A DNA stretch of 64,000 nt from Geomonas oryzae. GTDB lineage: Bacteria; Desulfobacterota; Desulfuromonadia; Geobacterales; Geobacteraceae. The number at the start of each line of letters is the position of its first letter. Positions within the stretch are counted from its first letter, which is position 1. The position numbers and the translations under genes are program-made. Below are positions 16,750-25,129 of the stretch, piece by piece. The stretch lies in the NCBI RefSeq assembly GCF_004117875.1, contig NZ_RAHW01000005.1, positions 62,001-126,000 on the forward strand. The letters are read 5' to 3'. The notes under the pieces were generated by a model that was given only the letters and a program-made list of their open reading frames with translations, made no database searches and was not told the origin of the DNA.

Positions 16750-18758
16750 TAGCGCAGCCTGTCGAGGAGTTCGGCGATCTCGCTCTTCACCAGCGGGTCC
16801 GACTCACGGGCGAGCGCCTGGTCCAAAACGGCCAGGGACTCAGCCCCCTTGAGCTGTGCCACGGCGCGTACGAAGGAGCGCCGCACCATCCAGTGCGGGT
16901 GTCCCAAAAGCTCCTCGCCGTGCTCGCCGATCCACTCGGTGCCGAATCCGGAGAGGATCGCTATGGCGGCCTCGACCACCTCCTCGTCGCTGTGGCTGAG
17001 CGCCTTTTGCACCGGGGCGAGCGCCTTGGCTCCGCCGAGCGCCGCAACCGTATTGAGCGCCGCGATCAGCACCTGTCCCTGGGCCTGCTCCAAAAGCACC
17101 ATCACGCCGGGAAGCGCCTCGGCGTCCCCGAGACCTGCCAGCCCCTTGAGTGCCGCGGTCTGCACCCAGGGGTCAGAGTCGTTCAGTGCAAGGCAAAGAG
17201 GTGCCAGAACGTCGCGTCCGCCGCGTTCCGCGAGCGCCTGGGCGGCGGCGATACGCACTTCGGGCTCCTCATCGGAGAGGGAAAGGACGAGCGCAGCAGG
17301 CGCCTGCGGCGATTCCACCCGCGCAAGCGAGGCAACCGCGGCGCGCCGCACCGTGGCGTCCTCGTCCTTCACGAGCAGGGCGAGCCGCTCCCCGTCGGAG
17401 AGCGCGCCTAGGATGACCGCGGCGTCCCGTCTTTTGCGCTCGTCGCGGCTGCGCAGAAGCTTGGAGCAGATGGCGCAGACCCCGTCGCGGTCGGCTGCGG
17501 CAAGACGCTGTACCGCATCGAGCGCACCCTCCCGCACCTGCGGCTCGTCATCGTCAAGAAGCGCCGCCACGCGCGGTGCAGCACCCGCAGGAGCGAGGCG
17601 TCCCAGGGCGAGGGCGGCGCAGCGGCGCACCTCCGCGCCTTCGTCCTCGAGAGCGGAGAAGAGGAGTTCGTCGCTACCGTGGTGCTCAGTTTCCGCGATC
17701 AGCTGCACGATCACCGCCCGCTCGCTCGCGCCGGCAACCGGGAAGTGCTCGAGAAGCAGCGGCATAACCGCTTCCCCGATGCAGCGCAGCGCCTCCAGGC
17801 ACCCAGCGCGCAGCCTCTCGGTACGGGCGGCCCGCACCAGGGGAAGCGCCGCGCGCTCATCACGCATGATGCCGCAAAGCTGCGCCAGCAAGGCGATCAG
17901 CACCGGGTCCTCGCCGTGCAGCGAGTCGATGAGCTTTTTAGCCGCCGGGGTGCCGGCAAGTTCCCTTAACTGCAGGTCGATCAGCGTCTCCCGTTCCTGG
18001 ACCGGCAGGCGCCCCCTGATCCGCATGAGAGCTACGGCGGCCGCCTCGCGGGCGTTCTTCGCCTTCTCGTGCATACCCTGCAAAAGCAGCGGAATGCACT
18101 TCGCATCGCCGATCACGGCAAGGCAGTCGTAGGTCGCCCGCCGTAAAAGCCCTTCCTGCAAAAGCGGCTCGAGCTTTGCGAGCGGCACCGGGATGCCTAT
18201 CGAGGAAAGCGCATCGAGGACGGTGAACTTGAACCAGATCTCGCCGCCGTCAAGCACCTTCAAAAGATGCGGCAGGGCGCGCCGGTCGCCGATCTTGCCG
18301 AGGTTCTCGGCGGCGGCGACCCTCACGTTCATGTCCTCGTCGTCAAGCGCACGCACCAGAAGCGGCACGCAGGCCGCGCAGCGGATGTTGCCGAGAATAT
18401 CGATGATGAACTTGCGCAGGTCGTGGTCCGGGTCCTCCAGGTGAGTGCAGAGCGGCTCGACGGCGGGCTCCCCGATCCGCTCCAGCGACTCCACCGCCGA
18501 ATTGCGCAACCCGGCGTTGTCCGAGGCCCGCAAGAGGTCTATGAGAGCCTCGAGCGCCCCGGCGGAAAGAGGTTGTGCCTGCAGCACCACGCTCACCGCC
18601 TCCTTGCGCACGCGCCAGCTGTCGTCCGCCATGGCACGGAACAGAAGTTCCATCGCCTCCGGGAAGGGACGCCCGCGCAGTGCCATGACGGCAAACCGTC
18701 TTTGCTCCTCGTCAGGGGCTGCGAGTCTCTCGTTGATTTCCTGTAGATCGGTAGACAG
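16749..18758 (-). CDS. HEAT-repeat scaffold protein in chemosensory operon, probable CTG start
   Basis: The protein is built almost wholly of HEAT/PBS-lyase-type helical repeats of about 31 residues (for example VRVAAAENLGKIGDRRALPH, VRRCAALALGRLAPAG, VRIAAAQALAERGG). Such proteins are binding scaffolds. The first ATG is at 18686, but it cuts the first repeat in half. A CTG at 18758 is in frame, has AGGAG six bases before it, and adds 24 residues (STDLQEINERLAAPDEEQRR...) that complete that repeat. I therefore give 669 residues from CTG, or 645 from ATG. The gene shares one base with cheR and starts 9 bases after the preceding stop. Its role in chemosensory signalling is inferred from context. 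Confidence 0.8.
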   Translation of the reverse strand: MSTDLQEINERLAAPDEEQRRFAVMALRGRPFPEAMELLFRAMADDSWRVRKEAVSVVLQAQPLSAGALEALIDLLRASDNAGLRNSAVESLERIGEPAVEPLCTHLEDPDHDLRKFIIDILGNIRCAACVPLLVRALDDEDMNVRVAAAENLGKIGDRRALPHLLKVLDGGEIWFKFTVLDALSSIGIPVPLAKLEPLLQEGLLRRATYDCLAVIGDAKCIPLLLQGMHEKAKNAREAAAVALMRIRGRLPVQERETLIDLQLRELAGTPAAKKLIDSLHGEDPVLIALLAQLCGIMRDERAALPLVRAARTERLRAGCLEALRCIGEAVMPLLLEHFPVAGASERAVIVQLIAETEHHGSDELLFSALEDEGAEVRRCAALALGRLAPAGAAPRVAALLDDDEPQVREGALDAVQRLAAADRDGVCAICSKLLRSRDERKRRDAAVILGALSDGERLALLVKDEDATVRRAAVASLARVESPQAPAALVLSLSDEEPEVRIAAAQALAERGGRDVLAPLCLALNDSDPWVQTAALKGLAGLGDAEALPGVMVLLEQAQGQVLIAALNTVAALGGAKALAPVQKALSHSDEEVVEAAIAILSGFGTEWIGEHGEELLGHPHWMVRRSFVRAVAQLKGAESLAVLDQALARESDPLVKSEIAELLDRLR

Positions 18759-18767
18759 GGTGATCTC

Positions 18768-19895
18768 CTAGACGTTCTGTTCGGCTCGTTTTTTCGCGAT
18801 CAGTTCCTCGAAGGCGTCCTTCAGGAAGCTCGTGGTGTCGCGCACCTGTTGGGAAACACGCTGCTGGTACAGGTACTCCCCTTCGCGGATGTCGTCGGCT
18901 AAAAGCTCGTAGAAGCTACCTTCGCGCACCCCCTGCTCCACCTTCGCCTGGTTGTAGAGGACGATGTCGGAGACGATGATCCTCGCCAGGCGCCGCGCCT
19001 TGACCTGTTCCTCCGGCAGTTGCTGCGCCGGAGCCGCGGGTGCCGCGGGGGCAACCGGGGGCGCCGGCACTTCCGGGGCAGCCTCGACTACGGGCGCTTC
19101 AACGGGAGCCGGTACCTCGACCGGTGCGGGTACCACGGCAGGCGCGGCCTCGACCGGTGCGGGGACCTCAATCGGGGTAGGTACTTCCACCGGAATCGGT
19201 GCGGCCGCGGGGACCGGGACTTCCTCGAAAGCGGGAACCGCTGGGGGGGCCGGGGTCGCTTCGACGGCGGGGGGCACGGCCATGGAGGTCTCCTCGACCT
19301 CACACTGCCTGATCTCGCTGCGGCTTTTTTCCTGCGCGGCGAGTTCACTCTCGGTCGGACGCACCACGGGGGGCATCCCGCCGGAGGTGAGCCGGTAGAT
19401 CATGGAGACCAGCGAGTCCGGGATATGGTGTTTCTCGATGTAGTCGTCGGCGCCGTAAAGGGAGTTCGGCGAACGCTTGTAGCGGGTCTTGTCGTAAATC
19501 GACGCGATGAGCACGATCTTCACGCCGGAAAGCTCGGGGTCCTGGCGCACCCGCTCGCAGACCTCGAACCCGAACATGGTGGGAAGCGCAACGTCGAGAA
19601 GCAGCACCGCCGGTTTCTCCCGCTGCACCGTCTCCAGCGCCTCCTTGCCGTCGGTGCAGAGAAAGAGTTCGAAAGGCTCAGCGGCCAGGACCTTCTCCAC
19701 CGCCTTGCAGAAGGCGGCGCTCTCGTTGGCCACCACCACCTTCAGCCCGGCCGTCGGCGGTGCAGCACTCCGCTCACCCTTGCGCACCAGGCGAAACACC
19801 GCCTTGCAGCTCGAGCAGCGCAGCTTCTTCGCCTCTTCCGGACCGGTAACGGTAACGTCGAATCTCTTCTTGCAGTTTGGGCAGACTATCAGCAT
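18768..19895 (-). CDS. Zinc-ribbon (MJ0042-type) plus receiver-domain protein
   Basis: The 375-residue product begins with an MJ0042-type zinc ribbon (MLIVCPNCKKRF and CSSCKAVF, Cys5, 8, 27, 30). A receiver domain follows at about residues 50-165. Its usual acidic pair is degenerate (VVVANES), though D101 (LLLDVALP) is kept. Then comes a long proline/alanine/valine-rich linker of repeated PAPVEVP units (about 215-310), and a conserved C-terminal helical segment (LARIIVSDIVLYNQAKVEQG). I chose the ATG at 19895; the frame is open further upstream inside cheW. The layout resembles frizzy-type or polarity regulators, but the function is unknown. Confidence 0.82.
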   Translation of the reverse strand: MLIVCPNCKKRFDVTVTGPEEAKKLRCSSCKAVFRLVRKGERSAAPPTAGLKVVVANESAAFCKAVEKVLAAEPFELFLCTDGKEALETVQREKPAVLLLDVALPTMFGFEVCERVRQDPELSGVKIVLIASIYDKTRYKRSPNSLYGADDYIEKHHIPDSLVSMIYRLTSGGMPPVVRPTESELAAQEKSRSEIRQCEVEETSMAVPPAVEATPAPPAVPAFEEVPVPAAAPIPVEVPTPIEVPAPVEAAPAVVPAPVEVPAPVEAPVVEAAPEVPAPPVAPAAPAAPAQQLPEEQVKARRLARIIVSDIVLYNQAKVEQGVREGSFYELLADDIREGEYLYQQRVSQQVRDTTSFLKDAFEELIAKKRAEQNV

Positions 19896-20395
19896 GCTTG
19901 GCTCTTTTTCGTAGGATTTGTCCCCGTCTGGGGGGTGAAGCAGCCCAGCTGGGCCTTTTCCTGGAAGGTGAGCAGGGCGTCTATGTTCAGGAGCATCACC
20001 GGCACCTCCTGCACCAGGCAAAGCCCCACCATGTACTCGCTCCCCACGATCCTAACGCCGCGCGGCGGCGCTTTCAGCTCCCGCATCGGGATGGTGATCA
20101 TCTCGGTCACCTCGTCCACCATGAGGGCCAGCGGCTGCCCGGAGATGGAGAGGATCAAAAGACGCGCGGTCTCCTTGTTTTCCGCGGGGGGAAGCCCGAA
20201 GCGCTTCCTCAGGTCGACGACCGGGATCACCGAACCGCGCAGGTTGATCACCCCCTCCACGAACGGGAGCGCCCTAGGCAGCGGCGCGAGCTTGGGAACC
20301 CTGATGATCTCCCTGATGCGCATGATGTCGACGGCGTAAAGCCCGTCGTCCATACGCAGGCAGGCGACCTGGATTTCCTGCAGTTCCTCAGTCAT
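19889..20395 (-). CDS. cheW: CheW-type chemotaxis coupling protein
   Basis: CheW links chemoreceptors to the CheA kinase. The 168-residue product has the full CheW fold: CLRMDDGLYAVDIMRIREII, the loop FVEGVINLRGSVIPVVDLRK, and DEVTEMITIP. A short tail (FTPQTGTNPTKKSQAC) extends past the domain and overlaps the next gene by 7 bases. It overlaps the upstream receiver gene by 4 bases. A second CheW-like gene lies at 20811. Confidence 0.93.
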   Translation of the reverse strand: MTEELQEIQVACLRMDDGLYAVDIMRIREIIRVPKLAPLPRALPFVEGVINLRGSVIPVVDLRKRFGLPPAENKETARLLILSISGQPLALMVDEVTEMITIPMRELKAPPRGVRIVGSEYMVGLCLVQEVPVMLLNIDALLTFQEKAQLGCFTPQTGTNPTKKSQAC

Positions 20396-20784
20396 CGCCC
20401 CTCCTTCTCCTGCTGGTTGCCGAGCAGTTCCTCGATCACCTCGAGCACCTTGACCGACTTGAAGGGCTTCGTTATGTAGGCGTCGGCGCCGACCTGCTTG
20501 CCGTGCTCGAGGTCGCGGCTGCTTTTCTTGGCGGTGAGCATCACCACCGGGATGGCGCGCGTCGCATCGTTTTCCTTTATGTGGCGGCAGACCTCGAAAC
20601 CGTCCATGTCCGGGAGCATCAGGTCCAGGACGATGAGGTCCGGCGCCTGCTGCGCGATCGACGCCAGGGCCTCCTTGCCGCCGCGTACGCCGGTCACCTG
20701 ATATCCTTTGGAGGTGAAGAGGATGCTTTCAAGCTTCAGCAGACTCTCTTCATCCTCGACCACGAGGATCCTGTTTTTCTCCAT
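20392..20784 (-). CDS. CheY-like single-domain response regulator
   Basis: A 130-residue lone receiver: acidic pair in ILVVEDEES, phospho-acceptor D54 (LIVLDLMLPDMDGF), threonine in VVMLTAKK and lysine in YITKPFKSVK. It overlaps cheW by 4 bases and follows the second cheW-like gene by 26 bases, so it belongs to the same operon. Its output partner is not obvious from sequence. Confidence 0.9.
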   Translation of the reverse strand: MEKNRILVVEDEESLLKLESILFTSKGYQVTGVRGGKEALASIAQQAPDLIVLDLMLPDMDGFEVCRHIKENDATRAIPVVMLTAKKSSRDLEHGKQVGADAYITKPFKSVKVLEVIEELLGNQQEKEGR

Positions 20785-20810
20785 GTTTCCCCCCTGCCGC
20801 CCCGTGGCTG

Positions 20811-21575
20811 CTACAAAAGCCCTACGTCCAGTACCTTTTCCATATCGAGCAGGATGAGCATCCTGCCGCTCACCCGGCCGATGCCGAGCACGAACTCCCG
20901 GTCGATCCCCTCGAGGACCACCGGCGGCGGTTCGATGCCGCCCTCGGCGATGCGGACCACCTGCACCACCTCGTCCACGAGGACGCCGGCGTAACCGTTT
21001 TCCCGCTTCACCACCACGATGCGCTCGCGCTCTGAGACCGCCCCGTCGGCGAGACCGAGCCGCGCCTTGATGTCGAAAACCGGGATGATGTTGCCGCGCA
21101 GGGAGAGGATGCCGCGGACGAAACCGGGAACCCTGGGAACCTCGGTCACCTCGCGCGGTTTGATGATCTCCTTTATGTCCATGATGCTGATGGCGTACTC
21201 CTCGCTTGCCACCCTGAAGCAGAGAAGCTCCACGCTGGCCGCGTCCAGTACGTCCTGCTGGGAGACCTCGATATCGAAGGAGGCCGACTCGCGTCCCTTG
21301 AGGATCACCGCAGCCGGGTCAAAGGCCTCAGGCTCATCCTCGAAGGAGTCGAACGCCTGCGTCTCCGCCTGCCATGGGCGGGACGCCTGCGGCAGCGGAT
21401 CCGGGTCTACGGCAGCCGGTTCGAAATCGAGTTCGGCGAACTCATCCGCCTCGCGCTCCGCCGGAGCATCCTGCGCCGGTTGCGGCGCGGGTTCGGCCTG
21501 AGGCGCTACCCATTCCTGAGCCGTCCTCGGCGCCTCCCCGCGGGAAGCCTTCTTTCTGATCTCTGCAAGATTCAT
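20811..21575 (-). CDS. CheW-like protein with long acidic N-terminal extension
   Basis: The 254-residue product has a low-complexity N-terminus of about 105 residues rich in Ala, Pro, Glu and Asp, then a CheW domain (LLCFRVASEEYAISIMDIKE, RGILSLRGNIIPVFDIK, LVDEVVQVVRI). The extension has no recognised fold and may be a flexible tether. It would couple to the CheA encoded upstream. Between them lie the ExeA-type ATPase and an inverted heptamer-repeat region. Confidence 0.88.
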   Translation of the reverse strand: MNLAEIRKKASRGEAPRTAQEWVAPQAEPAPQPAQDAPAEREADEFAELDFEPAAVDPDPLPQASRPWQAETQAFDSFEDEPEAFDPAAVILKGRESASFDIEVSQQDVLDAASVELLCFRVASEEYAISIMDIKEIIKPREVTEVPRVPGFVRGILSLRGNIIPVFDIKARLGLADGAVSERERIVVVKRENGYAGVLVDEVVQVVRIAEGGIEPPPVVLEGIDREFVLGIGRVSGRMLILLDMEKVLDVGLL

Positions 21576-21590
21576 AGGACCTCGACAACC

Positions 21591-21711
21591 GTTCTATGTT
21601 CTACGTTCTACGTTCTAAGTTACGGGCAATGCGGATGCACGGTCCTAGTTCCGTCCCGCGCCTTGCCGCCGGTGCGGTCAACGTAGAACATAGAACGTAG
21701 AACTTAGAACC
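21591..21711. repeat. Inverted arrays of GTTCTAC heptamers
   Basis: The left arm (21591-21620) has four tandem heptamers of the type GTTCTAY/GTTCTAA. The right arm (21680-21710) carries four or more in inverted orientation. About 60 GC-rich bases lie between. The whole could fold into a long hairpin. It fills the gap between the ATPase and cheW-like genes, and related arrays occur at 24617-24760 and 49507-49534. Confidence 0.85.
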
Positions 21712-21716
21712 GCCGT

Positions 21717-22517
21717 TTAAGCCAGCAGCTCGGCCGCGGTCTCTTCGATGATCGAGGCGTCGATCCAGGCGGCGTCCCGGCCGTAACCGATCAAGAGCGC
21801 GTTGGTGGCGACGGCGTTGATGCGCCGCGGCACCCCGCCGGAAAGCTCGTAGATCCTCTGCACCGCATCGGGAGAGAAAAGCCCGGGCTCCCCGCCGGCC
21901 GCCACGATCCGGAAATCCAGATACTCGAGCGTCTCCTCGAGCCCAAGCGGCGCCAGGTGGAAACTGAGCGATATGCGCTGCCGAAACGGCTCGTAGACCG
22001 ACGAGGCGAGCATCTCGCGCAGCTCGGGCTGCCCCATGATGATCACGCTCAAAAGGTTCCGGTCGTCGAGCTGGAAATTGGTAAGCAGACGCAGCTCGTC
22101 GAAAAGGTCCCGGTCCGGAATCATCTGCGCCTCGTCGATCACCACCACCGGGATGCGCCCTTCACCGTGCAGACGGTAGAGCGCCGTGGTGATCTCCTTC
22201 AGGAGCTGGTCCTTCTGCAAGGAGGGGACGTCCACCTGCAGACCGGAGGCGATCACGCGCAAAAGCTCGTCCGCGGTGAGGCGCGGGTTGAAGACGAACA
22301 GGAAGTGGTACCTATCCCCCATCCGGTCCATGAGCGCCCGCGAAATCGTGGTCTTGCCGCAGCCGATGTCGCCGGTCAGAAGGGCGATTTCGGTCTCCTC
22401 CACCGCATACTCGAGCCGCGCCAGGGCCTCCTGGTGCCCGGAACTCATGTAAAGGAACCGGGGATCGGGGGTCTTGCTGAAAGGCTTCTCGATGAGACCG
22501 TAAAACTCCTTGTACAT
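21717..22517 (-). CDS. ExeA-type AAA ATPase in chemosensory operon
   Basis: The 266-residue product starts MYKEFYGLIEKPFSKTPDPR, the signature of ExeA/GspA-like AAA ATPases. It has Walker A TGDIGCGKTT (about 48-57), Walker B VVVIDEAQ (124-131) and a C-terminal lid with GGVPRRINAVATNALL. ExeA proteins help assemble type II secretion complexes, and relatives include transposition helper ATPases. This copy lacks the extra peptidoglycan-binding domain. It shares one base with the cheA stop, so translation is coupled to CheA. That tie to a chemosensory kinase is unusual and its role is unknown. Confidence 0.85.
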   Translation of the reverse strand: MYKEFYGLIEKPFSKTPDPRFLYMSSGHQEALARLEYAVEETEIALLTGDIGCGKTTISRALMDRMGDRYHFLFVFNPRLTADELLRVIASGLQVDVPSLQKDQLLKEITTALYRLHGEGRIPVVVIDEAQMIPDRDLFDELRLLTNFQLDDRNLLSVIIMGQPELREMLASSVYEPFRQRISLSFHLAPLGLEETLEYLDFRIVAAGGEPGLFSPDAVQRIYELSGGVPRRINAVATNALLIGYGRDAAWIDASIIEETAAELLA

Positions 22518-24598
22518 CAGGCGCTCCCCCGGGTGGCCTCGCTGATCACGCCCCCGACGTCAAGCACCAGGATGGTGCGCTGATCCCCCAGGTCCGCCGC
22601 ACCGGAGATGCCGCGGAAGCCGGCAAAGGTCTCGCCGATGGACTTGATGACGATGTCCTGCTGCCCCAGGAGGTCGTCGACCACGAGACCGAGCCTTTTC
22701 TCGGCGACCCCCACGACGACCACGTAGCAGCTCTCCGGCGCCGGAGTCCCCCCCTTCAGCTCGAAGAACTCGGAGAGGCGCAAAAGCGGCAGCGTCGTCT
22801 CGCGCAGTTGGATCACTTCCTTGCGCTCCACGGTCTTGATCTCCTTCTGCTCAACGATGATGCTTTCGAGGACCGAGGTGATCGGGAGGGCGTAGGTGCG
22901 TCCCGCGGTGGAGATGATGAGCGCCTTGATGATGGCGAGGGTGATGGGGAGGGTGATCACGAAACGGGCGCCCTGCCCCGGGAAGTTCTCCACGTCGATC
23001 AGGCCGGAGAGGGCGGCGATGTTGGTGCGCACCACGTCCATGCCGACGCCCCGACCGGAGATCTCGCTCACCGTGTCGGTGGTGGAGAAACCGGGGCGGA
23101 AGATGAAGTCGAGCGCCTCGCGGTCGTTCACCTCGTCCATGCTGTCGATGATGCCCAGTTGCATCGCCTTCTTCTTGACCCGCGACACGTCGATGCCGCC
23201 GCCGTCGTCATCGACCTGGATCACGACGTGGTTCCCCTTTTGGTAGGAGGAGAGGGTGATGGTTCCCTTCTCGTCCTTGCCCGCGGCGAGCCGTTCTTCG
23301 GGGGTCTCGATGCCGTGGTCGATGGAGTTTCTCACGATGTGCATGACCGGGTCGGAGATGTCCTCGATGATGAGCTTGTCGAGTTCGGTATCCGCGCCGT
23401 AGAGCTTCAGGTCGACCTTCTTCCCCTGTTCGCGGGAGATCTTCCTTATGATGCGTGACATCTTGTCGAAGAGCTGCCCCACCGGGATCATCCTGATCTC
23501 CATGACCCCCTTCTGCAACTCGGAGAGCTTCTTCTCGAGCCCCTTGGCGGCCTTGTTCAGATCCTGCGAGGGGACGATGAGGCCGTCGCGGCGCATCCGG
23601 TCGGCGACGTCGGCGATCATGGAATGGGAGAGGACCAGCTCGCCCACGATGTTCATGAGCAGGTCGAGCTTTCCGATGTCGACGCGCACGGTGCGGCTCA
23701 TGCTCTTCGCGCTGAGCGCCGTCTCCGCCGGCACCTGGGGCTGGAACTCAACTTCCTCGTGCGCGGGTCCTGCTTCCGACTCGACCTCGACCTCGGCCTC
23801 GACCTCGGCGAAGGTCTGCGCACGCCGCGGGGCCTTGGCCTTCGCCGCGTCCCCGAATGCGTTGATGCTCAGGTGCTCCCGGTCGACAAGCGGGGTGAGG
23901 GCGTCGGCGGAGAGTTCCGAGCCGAAGAGGATCTCGAAGTCGATGCCGGAGTCGAGCCCGCTGGAGGCGGAGGGGAGCGTACTGATCACCTCGCCCGCCT
24001 GTTTCAGCGTCTCGGTGAGCTCCATGAGCTCGGAGTCGAAGGACGCAAGGAGGAGCGACACCCGGATCGAGTAGATGTTGCGCCCCTTCTTCACGTTCTC
24101 CAGGAGCCGGTGTTCCTCGTACTCTGTCATCGAGGAGAGAACCCGCTCGGGGATGTTGAGGCGGGCAAGCGGCGAATCCTGGTTTCCCTTCGGGCCGCGG
24201 GTGAGGCAGTCGTTGATGCGCTTCATGGCGCCCGAGAGGTCGGCCCCCTCGCCCCCCGACTCGCCTGCGCCGCGCACGAGCTGCGCCAGGAGTTCGGTCG
24301 ACTCGAAGAGGGTGCTCACCACCGCCTGGTCCAGCTCCACCTTGCCGAGCCTCAGCGCGTCGAGGAGGTTTTCCAGGTGGTGTCCCAGTTCCGCGATGTC
24401 CGAGAGGCCGAACATCCCCGCGAGCCCCTTCAGGGAGTGCGCGCCGCGGAACACCGAGTTCACCAAGTCCGGGTTGCAGTCGCCGGTATCCGCGCAGTCG
24501 CTCAGCGAAACCAGGTCGAGACTCAACTGGTCGAGGATCTCCTCGGCCTCCGCGAGGAAATCCTTCAAAGCCTTCCCTATGTTGTCCTCAACGCTCAT
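22517..24598 (-). CDS. cheA: Chemotaxis histidine kinase CheA
   Basis: The 693-residue kinase has an N-terminal Hpt domain with phospho-acceptor His54 (GAHSLKGLAGMFG). A P2-like segment of about residues 180-250 follows, then the dimerisation domain (VRVDIGKLDLLMNIVGELVL), the HATPase domain (VMHIVRNSIDHGIE N-box, DDDGGGID G1 box, GRGVGMDVVR G2 box) and a C-terminal CheW-like domain (ITSVLESIIVEQKEI). All catalytic motifs are present. It is the kinase of this receptor-less cluster. The ATG at 24598 has a natural N-terminus, and the stop overlaps the ExeA-type ATPase gene by one base. Confidence 0.95.
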   Translation of the reverse strand: MSVEDNIGKALKDFLAEAEEILDQLSLDLVSLSDCADTGDCNPDLVNSVFRGAHSLKGLAGMFGLSDIAELGHHLENLLDALRLGKVELDQAVVSTLFESTELLAQLVRGAGESGGEGADLSGAMKRINDCLTRGPKGNQDSPLARLNIPERVLSSMTEYEEHRLLENVKKGRNIYSIRVSLLLASFDSELMELTETLKQAGEVISTLPSASSGLDSGIDFEILFGSELSADALTPLVDREHLSINAFGDAAKAKAPRRAQTFAEVEAEVEVESEAGPAHEEVEFQPQVPAETALSAKSMSRTVRVDIGKLDLLMNIVGELVLSHSMIADVADRMRRDGLIVPSQDLNKAAKGLEKKLSELQKGVMEIRMIPVGQLFDKMSRIIRKISREQGKKVDLKLYGADTELDKLIIEDISDPVMHIVRNSIDHGIETPEERLAAGKDEKGTITLSSYQKGNHVVIQVDDDGGGIDVSRVKKKAMQLGIIDSMDEVNDREALDFIFRPGFSTTDTVSEISGRGVGMDVVRTNIAALSGLIDVENFPGQGARFVITLPITLAIIKALIISTAGRTYALPITSVLESIIVEQKEIKTVERKEVIQLRETTLPLLRLSEFFELKGGTPAPESCYVVVVGVAEKRLGLVVDDLLGQQDIVIKSIGETFAGFRGISGAADLGDQRTILVLDVGGVISEATRGSA

Positions 24599-24616
24599 AG
24601 GCCCTTTCTCTCAACT

Positions 24617-24760
24617 GACGTTCAACGTTCAGCGTTCAACGTTCGATTTAGCCTTCCGCTCTGAATTAAACTAGTTGTGTCTGCGTGTACTCCTGAAGCC
24701 GGGTCGCCCTTTGCCATTGGCGTATTCAACGCGGAACGTAGAACGTAGAACGTTGAACGG
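24617..24760. repeat. Inverted arrays of ACGTTCA/ACGTTCT heptamers
   Basis: The left arm (24617-24644) is four tandem heptamers ACGTTCA, ACGTTCA, GCGTTCA, ACGTTCG. The right arm (24725-24760) is inverted: read on the minus strand it runs CCGTTCAACGTTCTACGTTC and on. About 80 bases lie between. It occupies the cheA-receiver gap. Same family as 21591-21711 and 49507-49534. Confidence 0.85.
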
Positions 24761-24762
24761 CT

Positions 24763-25128
24763 TTATCCCAGATACTTCTGCACCAGTTCCTGCAGCTTCA
24801 CCGGGTCGAACGGCTTCACCAGGTACTCGTTCGCCCCGAGTGCGCGCCCCTTCTCCAGGTCCTTCTCGCCGCTTTCGGTGGAAACGATGAAGAGGGGGAT
24901 GGACTGGTAGTTCGGGTTGTTGCGCACGTAGCTGATCAGCTCCAGCCCGTTGATGTCGGGCATGTTGATGTCCGTAATGATCAGGTCCACCTGCTCGCGC
25001 GGCAAAAGCCGCAGCGCCTCGAACCCGCTCGCCGCCTCGACGATGGTGTATTTCTCTAGTTCGTCTATGGTGGAGACCAGCATGGAGCGCATGGTATTGG
25101 AATCTTCCGCTATAAGTATCCTCTTCAC
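24763..25128 (-). CDS. CheY-like single-domain response regulator
   Basis: A 121-residue receiver with intact switch residues: acidic pair in ILIAEDSNTM, D53 in IITDINMPDINGL, the conserved serine in FIVSTESGEK, and lysine in YLVKPFDP. The spacing to the DUF4388-receiver gene upstream is only one base. A heptamer repeat separates it from cheA, which may split the operon. Confidence 0.9.
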   Translation of the reverse strand: MKRILIAEDSNTMRSMLVSTIDELEKYTIVEAASGFEALRLLPREQVDLIITDINMPDINGLELISYVRNNPNYQSIPLFIVSTESGEKDLEKGRALGANEYLVKPFDPVKLQELVQKYLG

Positions 25129-25129
25129 G

